31,826 nt of DNA, from assembly GCA_937952975.1 (NCBI GenBank), contig CALFXX010000152.1:1-31826 (forward strand), written 5' to 3'. Positions 1 to 5,794 of this stretch are shown here, in pieces (the first letter of the stretch is position 1; each line of letters starts with the position of its first letter). Below the pieces are notes generated by a model that worked only from the letters and a program-made list of their open reading frames with translations, searched no databases and was not told where the DNA came from. Source of the DNA: an uncultured Alcaligenaceae bacterium (GTDB lineage Bacteria; Pseudomonadota; Gammaproteobacteria; Burkholderiales; Burkholderiaceae_B). Position numbers and translations under genes: made by a program.

Positions 1-11
1 TCTTCCGATCT
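1..11. other. Probable Illumina adapter remnant at contig edge
   Basis: The first 11 bases, TCTTCCGATCT, are identical to the 3' end of the standard Illumina read adapter (which ends GCTCTTCCGATCT). A chance match of this length exactly at the first base is unlikely. The true genomic sequence probably starts at base 12, and residues decoded from bases 1-11 should not be trusted. Confidence 0.75.
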
Positions 12-170
12 GTTCTGCCTAGCCTAGGTCAAACGATTCATAGCAAAGTGACATGTCTGCACAAAGAAATTAAGCGAGAGCGTTTATATGTCGACTTTGC
101 AGTAGAAGGCCGCGACTCCTCCGGTCGTCCAATGTACGACGCGCAAATGACACTTATTTGGGCCGCCTGA
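3..170 (+). CDS. C-terminal fragment of a probable hotdog-fold (MaoC-type) protein, 5' truncated
   Basis: An open frame runs from the window edge to TGA at 168-170 and ends with residues DAQMTLIWAA. The visible 50-odd residues alternate hydrophobic and charged positions (for example ERLYVDFAVEGRDSSGRPMY), which resembles the last strands of a hotdog-fold thioesterase/dehydratase domain: a beta strand, a D-x-x-G-x turn, then a final strand. The next gene, 12 bases downstream, is itself a MaoC-type hydratase. Paired small MaoC-like subunits are common, so this may be the partner subunit. The start lies outside the window and the first three or four codons probably derive from adapter sequence. 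The family assignment is an inference from a short fragment. Confidence 0.5.
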   Translation, partial: FRSVLPSLGQTIHSKVTCLHKEIKRERLYVDFAVEGRDSSGRPMYDAQMTLIWAA

Positions 171-181
171 AGGAGCCTTTC

Positions 182-574
182 ATGATCCACTTACCCGATG
201 TATTACAACCGAGCAGTTTAAAGATTGACCATTCGGTTATCGCGCTTTACGCAGAATTAACGAACGACTTTAACCCTATCCATCTCAATACGGAGTTTGC
301 TGCGAAAACCGCGATGGGAGGCGTGATCGCTCATGGAACAATGTCGATCGGCCTCATCTGGGAGACCTTAGAAAAAACACTCGGCGGCGCTGCCATTCCC
401 AACATAGAACTCGATGTCAGATTTATTCAGCCAGTTCGTAACCACGACCAGCTGATTGCTGGCGGGCGGCGACACGACACGGAGCCCAACACATACGAGG
501 TGTGGGTGCGCGGCGAACAAGATGGTCAAAATCGTATTTTTGGTACCGCCACGATCACCGAAAAATGCACCTAA
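182..574 (+). CDS. MaoC-like (R)-specific enoyl-CoA hydratase/dehydratase
   Basis: A 130-residue single hotdog-domain protein of the MaoC/R-hydratase family, which adds or removes water at the C2-C3 bond of acyl-CoA thioesters in the cytoplasm. The hydratase signature is clear: a YAELTNDFNPIH segment (residues about 22-33) carries the catalytic Asp and His in the D-x-N-P-x-H pattern, followed by GGVIAHGTMSIGL. Length is normal for a stand-alone subunit. I chose ATG 182 rather than the in-frame TTG at 158 because a strong ribosome site (GAAGGAG, 169-175) sits just before it and the family usually begins near here. The start lies 12 bases after the preceding frame and the stop 16 bases before the Bug protein, suggesting one operon. 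The exact acyl-CoA substrate cannot be told from sequence. Confidence 0.85.
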   Translation: MIHLPDVLQPSSLKIDHSVIALYAELTNDFNPIHLNTEFAAKTAMGGVIAHGTMSIGLIWETLEKTLGGAAIPNIELDVRFIQPVRNHDQLIAGGRRHDTEPNTYEVWVRGEQDGQNRIFGTATITEKCT

Positions 575-590
575 CGAGAGGATTCTTAAG

Positions 591-1562
591 ATGCGTCATT
601 TTATAAAACTCGTTTATTTATTCGTTAGCTTGAATGCGATATCCATCAACACATATGCACAAGGTATCCCTGCAGACAAGCCCATCAAAATCATTGTGCC
701 TTACGTAGCCGGTGGAACATCAGACCTGCTCGGGCGCATACTCGCGCAAAGTCTGGGAGAAAAAACAGGCAAGTCAGTCATTGTCGAAAACAAAAGCGGG
801 GCTGGCGGTGCAATCGGCACCGAGGCAACAGTGCGTGCATATCCCGACGGTACAACAATCCTTTTGCACAGTGGCGCGATCGCCACTGAACCAGCACTTA
901 AAAAGACTCTTCCTTATGACGCACAAACTGACCTGACTGCCATTACAACGGTTGTAAAGGGGCCTTTTGCAATGCTCGTCAGCAACAACACCCCGGTAAA
1001 AACCGTGGCTGAACTCATTATTTATGCCAAGGCCAATCCTGGGAAATTGAACTTCGGCTCTCCGGGGATCGGCACTTCTGTGCATTTGGCCAGCGAGCAA
1101 TTTAAATTAGCAGCTGGCATCAACATCAATCATGTCCCGTACAAAGGAGCGAGCCCCGCGTTGACTGCCTTAATGAGTGATGAGGTGCAAATAATCGTAG
1201 ACCCTTTAGCGACGGGCAAACCAATGGCTCAATCGGGTAAAGCTCGAGGCTTAGCCGTGACAACAAAAGATCGCTCGACACTTTGGCCAGAAATGTCCAC
1301 TGTCTCAGAGCAAGCGCTCCCCGGCTTTGATAGCTCAGTCTGGTATGGACTGTACGTATCATCCAAAACACCAACGGATACTGTTCAGTACCTGAACGCG
1401 CTCTTTGTCCAGATTCTTAAATCACCGGATATGGTGAGATGGCTAAATGAAAAAGGACTCGAGCCTGTTGCTGACACGGTAGCCGAAGCAAAACAATGGC
1501 TCATTCGCGATATCGCCGAGTGGAAAAAAGTAGTGAAAGCGGCGGGCATTGAACCGCAATAA
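591..1562 (+). CDS. Tripartite tricarboxylate transporter substrate-binding protein (Bug/TctC family)
   Basis: A 323-residue periplasmic solute-binding protein of the Bug family, which captures carboxylates or other small organic molecules for TctAB-type permeases or signalling. It has a signal peptide ending near TYAQG (residues 20-25). The mature part shows the family landmarks PIKIIVPYVAGGTSD, a VENKSGAGGAIG segment, and GSPGIGTSVHLASE. ATG 591 is preferred: a GAGAGG ribosome site precedes it and the signal peptide begins there; the longer frame from 456 would overlap the hydratase gene. No TctA or TctB membrane subunit is visible, which is usual for the greatly expanded Bug proteins of Burkholderiales. 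Its position behind MaoC-type genes suggests import of an acid degraded through CoA thioesters, but the ligand is unknown. Confidence 0.9.
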   Translation: MRHFIKLVYLFVSLNAISINTYAQGIPADKPIKIIVPYVAGGTSDLLGRILAQSLGEKTGKSVIVENKSGAGGAIGTEATVRAYPDGTTILLHSGAIATEPALKKTLPYDAQTDLTAITTVVKGPFAMLVSNNTPVKTVAELIIYAKANPGKLNFGSPGIGTSVHLASEQFKLAAGININHVPYKGASPALTALMSDEVQIIVDPLATGKPMAQSGKARGLAVTTKDRSTLWPEMSTVSEQALPGFDSSVWYGLYVSSKTPTDTVQYLNALFVQILKSPDMVRWLNEKGLEPVADTVAEAKQWLIRDIAEWKKVVKAAGIEPQ

Positions 1563-1599
1563 GCGCTCATCAACTCGACTGCTCAGCGTGCCGCGAGAC

Positions 1600-1914
1600 C
1601 TAACCTAAAGCCCCTTGCAATTGCCGACGCAGGTGACGCACTTCTTGCATCAAATCTGCCATCAACGCCGCGGCATCGAGGTTGACTTCAAAATCGCGTT
1701 GCAGGCGTGAGACTTGTCGCGCACGAGCCACCGCGGCGCTTGCAAACACCCAACCTTCGGGCCGCTCGGTTTGCCGCAGGGTTGGTAAGACGCCGTGCTC
1801 AACCAGCGTCATCACCCATTCAATCTGTTGCTCACAGCACTGGGCTAACTCATGGATGGTGACCGGCGCATGATCATCGACAATCACTGCGGTGCAAATG
1901 CTGACCTGGGTCAT
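1600..1914 (-). CDS. cbpM: Chaperone modulatory protein CbpM (MerR-like)
   Basis: A 104-residue protein that fits CbpM, the specific regulator that binds the J-domain of CbpA and controls its co-chaperone and DNA-binding activity. The N-terminal half resembles the winged-helix part of MerR proteins (VTIHELAQCCEQQIEWVMTLVEHGVL). The middle has the GWVFASAAVARARQVSRLQRDF pattern, split here by helix boundaries, and the C-terminus is a predicted amphipathic/coiled helix (ALMADLMQEVRHLRRQL). Its ATG overlaps the cbpA stop by four bases (ATGA, 1911-1914), indicating translational coupling and shared transcription from the cbpA promoter. The pairing with cbpA makes the call firm even though the sequence is short. 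No U-rich terminator is seen between this gene and the convergent bug gene. Confidence 0.85.
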   Translation of the reverse strand: MTQVSICTAVIVDDHAPVTIHELAQCCEQQIEWVMTLVEHGVLPTLRQTERPEGWVFASAAVARARQVSRLQRDFEVNLDAAALMADLMQEVRHLRRQLQGALG

Positions 1915-2891
1915 GCTGAAACTCCTAGGTGGGCGCGCGGATTAAAAGCCGCTGCTTTAGCCAATTGTTCATAGGCCGCACGCGTGGCCTCGCTCGTTGC
2001 TGGCGGCCAAACAATATCTAGCACCAGATATAAATCACCGGGCGGGTCGCCTGGTAAGCCTTTACCTCGCAGCCTTAACTTACCGCCCTGCTTACTGCCC
2101 GCGGCGATATTGACTTCGACCGCTCCGGCCAAGGTTGGAGCATGGACCTGACCGCCAAGTGCGGCTTCCCAGGGCGTTACGGGCAGCTTCATACTGAGGT
2201 CGCGTCCATCAGCCTGATAAAGCGGGTGGGCCGCAAAATGTACGGTTAAAAACAGATCACCATTCGCACCGCCGCCCTCGCCGGGCATACCCTGACCCGC
2301 TAAACGGATCATTTGGCCCGCTTTGACCCCCGCTGGGATCTTGACGCTCAACGTACGATTCACAAGCTGCGGTTGCCCTTGAGCATCAAGTTGCACCGAG
2401 CGCAACCCAAGATCACGTGTCACCCCAGAGAAACTGTCTTCAAGTGAAATTTCAATATCAGCGTGGTGATCTTCGCCGCGCAATGCTCGCGCACGACCTT
2501 GACCTGAGTCAAACCCTTGACCACGCCCTTGAGTACGGCGCTGATGCTCTGCCTGTTTAAACAAGCCCGCCATAAAGTCTTGAAACTCAGCCTGATTGGG
2601 CCCCTCGCCTGGCGCGCCTGAAAACTCAAAGCCTCGATCCCAGCCAGCTCCGGGGCTAGCACCGTTGGGGCCAGACACGCCCGCGGCGAGTCCGTCATAG
2701 GCAGCGCGTTTCTCAACATCCCGTAAGACGTCGTTAGCCTCGTTCACGTCTCGCATGCGTGCCTCGGCATTAGCCTCTTTGCTGACATCGGGGTGATACT
2801 TGCGCGCGAGCTTTCGATACGCCTTGCGGATATCATCCTGCGAGGCATCGCGCGGCACTTCTAAAATCTTGTAGTAGTCTTTGAATTCCAT
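1911..2891 (-). CDS. cbpA: Curved DNA-binding protein / DnaJ-family co-chaperone CbpA
   Basis: A 326-residue type II J-domain protein, a DnaK co-chaperone that in E. coli also binds curved DNA in the nucleoid. The N-terminal J-domain (MEFKDYYKILEVPRDAS...) includes the HPD motif at residues 33-35, required to stimulate DnaK ATPase. A Gly/Pro-rich linker (about 70-135) replaces the G/F region, and there is no zinc-finger domain, which separates it from DnaJ. The C-terminal peptide-binding beta domains follow (DIEISLEDSFSGV, KIPAGVKAGQMIRLAGQG, GDLYLVLDI). Slightly longer than E. coli CbpA (306) because of the linker. It is the first gene of a two-gene operon with cbpM and is preceded by a sigma-32-like promoter. 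The start ATG (2889-2891) has no strong ribosome site. Confidence 0.93.
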   Translation of the reverse strand: MEFKDYYKILEVPRDASQDDIRKAYRKLARKYHPDVSKEANAEARMRDVNEANDVLRDVEKRAAYDGLAAGVSGPNGASPGAGWDRGFEFSGAPGEGPNQAEFQDFMAGLFKQAEHQRRTQGRGQGFDSGQGRARALRGEDHHADIEISLEDSFSGVTRDLGLRSVQLDAQGQPQLVNRTLSVKIPAGVKAGQMIRLAGQGMPGEGGGANGDLFLTVHFAAHPLYQADGRDLSMKLPVTPWEAALGGQVHAPTLAGAVEVNIAAGSKQGGKLRLRGKGLPGDPPGDLYLVLDIVWPPATSEATRAAYEQLAKAAAFNPRAHLGVSA

Positions 2892-2916
2892 ATGCGTGGC
2901 GGCACAAGGCTCGCCA

Positions 2917-2934
2917 AAAGGGTGGACACCCTTT
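2917..2934. promoter_or_regulatory. Perfect 18-bp palindrome in the cbpA/cupin divergent region (possible operator)
   Basis: AAAGGGTG-GA-CACCCTTT is an 8-bp perfect inverted repeat with a 2-base centre. It lies just downstream of the predicted sigma-32 -10 element, so it would overlap the cbpA transcription start. No U-tract follows on either strand, so a terminator is unlikely. The position suits an operator for a dimeric repressor; the protein that binds is unknown, and the motif does not match the CIRCE/HrcA element. Confidence 0.5.
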
Positions 2935-2936
2935 CA

Positions 2937-2967
2937 CAATGGGGCTAAAACCTTAAAAACTCAAGGG
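2937..2967 (-). promoter_or_regulatory. Sigma-32 (RpoH) type heat-shock promoter for cbpA-cbpM
   Basis: Read on the minus strand, CCCTTGAG (2967-2960) is followed after 15 bases by CCCCATTG (2944-2937). This is a near match to the RpoH consensus, CTTGAA in the -35 region and CCCCATnT in the -10 region at 13-15 base spacing. It is correctly placed about 45 bases before the cbpA start codon. Heat-shock control is expected for a J-domain co-chaperone. The -35 element overlaps the AAGGG ribosome site of the divergent cupin gene. Confidence 0.75.
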
Positions 2968-2972
2968 CTATT

Positions 2973-3302
2973 ATGCAAATAAACAATATTCCGTTTGGCA
3001 CAACAGACTGGTCAAGCGTTGAAGTCACAGAACACCCTGGCACCACCGGCAAAGCTTTTTGGCGAACGCGCCAGTTTGGCCCGATTCGCGTACGTATGGT
3101 TGAGTACAGCGCCGGGTACCTCGCTGACCACTGGTGCGAAAAAGGCCACATCTTGCTGTGTCTGTCTGGCACGTTGCATACCGAGCTTAAAGACGGTCGG
3201 CATTTTGACTTGACGCCCGGCACGAGCTACCAAGTTGCGGATCATGCCGAACCGCATCAATCATCAACCGCCACGGGGGCGACCCTGTTTATTGTGGATT
3301 GA
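2973..3302 (+). CDS. Small DHCW-motif-type cupin protein
   Basis: A 109-residue single-domain cupin of unknown substrate. It closely resembles the small family named for a conserved D-H-C/W motif; here the residues read ADHWCEKGHILLCLSG (about 49-64). The cupin architecture is visible as a G-x-x-x-D-H-x-C-x-K-G-H metal-site-like motif followed by GTLHTELKDGR and PGTSYQVADHAEPHQSS. No signal peptide or membrane segment. AAGGG (2963-2967) is a good ribosome site for ATG 2973. The gene is divergent from cbpA with only 81 bases between. Functions in this family are not established; a metal-dependent small-molecule enzyme or binding protein is possible, and a stress role suggested by the cbpA neighbour is only inference. 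Confidence 0.8.
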   Translation: MQINNIPFGTTDWSSVEVTEHPGTTGKAFWRTRQFGPIRVRMVEYSAGYLADHWCEKGHILLCLSGTLHTELKDGRHFDLTPGTSYQVADHAEPHQSSTATGATLFIVD

Positions 3303-3365
3303 TCCAATTCTCAACCCTCTTACGTCAAAACGAGCAAACGGCCAAGTGGTAGGGCCCGCAGACTA

Positions 3366-3385
3366 GAGCGCTGCAAGCAGCACTC
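3366..3385 (-). other. Hairpin downstream of pgk
   Basis: On the minus strand GAGTGCTG-CTTG-CAGCGCTC can fold into an 8-bp stem (one G-U pair) with a 4-base loop, 45 bases past the pgk stop. No U-tract follows, so it may be a 3'-end protecting hairpin rather than an intrinsic terminator. The rest of the 127-base gap between the cupin gene and pgk shows nothing else I can support. Confidence 0.35.
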
Positions 3386-3429
3386 CAGCCAACTCATTGT
3401 CGCAAGTATCGAGCGCGTGTCTCGTGACC

Positions 3430-4626
3430 TTAACCAGCCGCGCGTTGCTGCAAAATTTCAACGGCCGGCAAAGTCTTGCCCTCTAAGAACTCTAAGAACG
3501 CACCGCCCCCAGTCGAGATATAACCAACCTGATCGGTGATCCCAAACTTAGCAATCGCAGCCAACGTATCACCGCCACCTGCAATTGAAAACCCTGCAGA
3601 GTCAGCAATGGCGCGCGACACGACCTCAGTGCCTTTCGCAAACGCGTCAAACTCGAACACACCCAAGGGGCCGTTCCAAACGATCGTTCCGGCTTGCTTC
3701 AAGATCGCCGCCAACTGTGCCGAAGTGTTTGGCCCAATATCAAAAATCAAGTCGTCAGCCAACACGTCGTTGGCGGACTTTACCGTGGCCGGAGCCTGCG
3801 CAGAAAACTCTTTGGCACAGGCAACGTCTGTAGGGATTGGCACAGCCGCGCCGCGCGCTTGCATTTTTTCCATCACTGCACGGGCTTGATCCAATTGGTC
3901 GGGCTCGGCCAACGACTTACCAATCGGCAAACCCGCCGCCAACATAAACGTGTTGGCAATACCACCACCCACAATCAACTGATCAACCTTGTCTGCCAGT
4001 GACTGCAAAATCGATAGCTTGGTCGAGACCTTAGAGCCACCCACAATCGCGACCAACGGCCGCTTAGGTGCAAGCAAGGCGCGTCCCAACGCTTCGAGCT
4101 CAGCCTGTAACAACGGCCCTGCGCAAGCCACTGCCGCGAACTGAGCGATGCCGTGAGTGGTGGCCTCGGCACGATGCGCGGTGCCAAACGCGTCGTTTAC
4201 ATAGACGTCGCATAACGCAGCCATTTTTTTAGACAGCTCGGGGTCGTTCTTTTTTTCGCCCTTGTTGACTCGGCAGTTTTCTAGCAACACCACTTGCCCT
4301 GGGGCAACAGCGACACCATCGACCCAGTTTTGCACTAAGGTGACAGGCATCCCCATTAATTCAGTCAAGCGCTTGGCAATCGGTGCGAGTGAGTCTTCAG
4401 GATTGAGAGTGCCTTCGGTCGGGCGACCTAAATGAGACGTGACCATCACCGCAGCACCCGCATCTAGCGCGAGGCGAATCCCAGGCACAGACGCGCGAAC
4501 GCGGGTGTCTTCGGTAATGTTGCCCGCTTCGTCAAACGGTACATTCAAGTCAGCGCGAATGAATACGCGCTTGCCAGCGAGCTTACCGGCCTGAGCCAGC
4601 CCAGAGAGAGTTTGAACAGTCGTCAT
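3430..4626 (-). CDS. pgk: Phosphoglycerate kinase
   Basis: A 398-residue cytoplasmic enzyme interconverting 1,3-bisphosphoglycerate + ADP and 3-phosphoglycerate + ATP. Signature regions are complete: KRVFIRADLNVPFDE (about 19-33) for substrate binding, the TSHLGRP motif, VYVNDAFGTAHR, the VGGSKVSTKL segment of the hinge/nucleotide domain, WNGPLGVFE, and the C-terminal GGGDTLAAIAKFG and STGGGAFLEFLEGK glycine loops that hold ATP. Length is normal for bacteria. It lies downstream of tkt and gapA on the same strand, separated from gapA by 128 bases containing an intrinsic-terminator-like hairpin, so it may be transcribed partly by read-through and partly from its own promoter. The ribosome site is weak (GGAT before ATG 4626). 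Confidence 0.98.
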   Translation of the reverse strand: MTTVQTLSGLAQAGKLAGKRVFIRADLNVPFDEAGNITEDTRVRASVPGIRLALDAGAAVMVTSHLGRPTEGTLNPEDSLAPIAKRLTELMGMPVTLVQNWVDGVAVAPGQVVLLENCRVNKGEKKNDPELSKKMAALCDVYVNDAFGTAHRAEATTHGIAQFAAVACAGPLLQAELEALGRALLAPKRPLVAIVGGSKVSTKLSILQSLADKVDQLIVGGGIANTFMLAAGLPIGKSLAEPDQLDQARAVMEKMQARGAAVPIPTDVACAKEFSAQAPATVKSANDVLADDLIFDIGPNTSAQLAAILKQAGTIVWNGPLGVFEFDAFAKGTEVVSRAIADSAGFSIAGGGDTLAAIAKFGITDQVGYISTGGGAFLEFLEGKTLPAVEILQQRAAG

Positions 4627-4717
4627 AGATCCAACACAAAGAAATCAAAAAATATCAGTCACGAAACCTGCAAAGCCTACTAGGCAATGTGCATTCGTTT
4701 CAGATGACCCCTAAGCA

Positions 4718-4739
4718 AAGAGGCCCCGAAGGGCCTCTT
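4718..4739 (-). terminator. Intrinsic terminator-like hairpin between gapA and pgk
   Basis: On the minus strand AAGAGGCCC-TTCG-GGGCCTCTT forms a perfect 9-bp stem with a C(UUCG)G tetraloop, the most stable RNA loop type, 16 bases after the gapA stop. The run after the stem is only modestly U-rich (TTTGCTT), so termination may be partial, which would set the gapA:pgk ratio. Confidence 0.75.
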
Positions 4740-4754
4740 GTTCGTGCGCGGCGA

Positions 4755-5765
4755 TTATTTTGCCGTCATCAATGCAATCGTGGTGTCGAGCATACGGTTG
4801 CTAAAGCCCCACTCATTGTCATACCAAGACGACACTTTCACCAACGAACCTGACACTTTAGTCAGCGTCGCGTCAAAGTTGCTTGAAGCTGGATTGTGAT
4901 TGAAGTCAACCGAGACGAGCTGTTCGGTTTGATACGTCAAGATGCCTTTGAGCTTGCCTTCAGAGGCGGTCTTCAGGATTGCATTCACTTCATCAACGGT
5001 GGTGTCGCGCTTGGCAATAAACGATAAGTCAACTAGCGACACATTAATTGTGGGCACCCGAATCGCAAAACCATCCAGCTTGCCATTGAGCTCGGGCAAC
5101 ACTAAACCCACAGCAGCCGCGGCACCTGTTTTAGTTGGGATCATGCTCATGGTAGCCGAGCGCGCACGGCGCAAATCTTCGTGATAGACGTCGGTCAAGA
5201 CCTGATCGTTGGTGTACGAGTGAATCGTAGTCATCAAACCTGTTACCACGCCCAAGGCTTCATGCAAGGGCTGAACCAAGGGGGCCAGGCAATTGGTGGT
5301 GCAAGATGCGTTCGAGATCACGGTGTCTGAACTTTTCAGCACGCCATGGTTCACGCCGTAAACGACAGTTGCGTCAACGTCTTTACCACCAGGCGCTGAA
5401 ATAATGACTTTTTTAGCGCCGCCTTTGATGTGGGCCGAGGCTTTTTCTTTAGTTGTAAAGAAACCCGTGCACTCGAGTACGACGTCAACATTGAGCTCGC
5501 CCCAGGGCAATTCAGCTGGATTGCGATTGGCTAACACGCGAATTTTGTCGCCGTTCACCACCATAAAGTCGCCCTCAACGCCTACCGTGCCGGGAAACTT
5601 TCCGTGGGCGGTATCGTATTGGGTCAGGTGGGCATTCGTTTTAGGATCGCCCAGGTCATTGATAGCGACGATTTGGATATCGTGCTTTTTGCCACCTTCG
5701 TAATGTGCACGCAAAATATTACGGCCGATACGGCCATAGCCGTTAATAGCAACGCGAATCGTCAT
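4755..5765 (-). CDS. gapA: Glyceraldehyde-3-phosphate dehydrogenase, type I
   Basis: A 336-residue cytoplasmic, NAD(P)-dependent enzyme that oxidatively phosphorylates glyceraldehyde 3-phosphate. The N-terminal Rossmann motif is INGYGRIGRN (8-17). An Asp in AINDLGD (about 37) favours NAD over NADP. The catalytic cysteine is C155 in SNASCTTNCLAP, followed by the expected TTIHSYTNDQ, the S-loop LRRARSATMSMIPT, and the C-terminal SWYDNEWGFSNRM. Length is standard. It follows tkt by 29 bases on the same strand, indicating co-transcription, and is followed by a strong hairpin before pgk. A tkt-gap-pgk order is typical of Burkholderiales. A ribosome site (GGAGCTC) precedes ATG 5765. Confidence 0.98.
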   Translation of the reverse strand: MTIRVAINGYGRIGRNILRAHYEGGKKHDIQIVAINDLGDPKTNAHLTQYDTAHGKFPGTVGVEGDFMVVNGDKIRVLANRNPAELPWGELNVDVVLECTGFFTTKEKASAHIKGGAKKVIISAPGGKDVDATVVYGVNHGVLKSSDTVISNASCTTNCLAPLVQPLHEALGVVTGLMTTIHSYTNDQVLTDVYHEDLRRARSATMSMIPTKTGAAAAVGLVLPELNGKLDGFAIRVPTINVSLVDLSFIAKRDTTVDEVNAILKTASEGKLKGILTYQTEQLVSVDFNHNPASSNFDATLTKVSGSLVKVSSWYDNEWGFSNRMLDTTIALMTAK

Positions 5766-5794
5766 GATGTGTCGAGCTCCTGATTATTTGAAAT

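Noticed and set aside
456..590. Longer start for the Bug protein
   Set aside because: It would overlap the MaoC gene by over 100 bases and bury the signal peptide; ATG 591 has a ribosome site.
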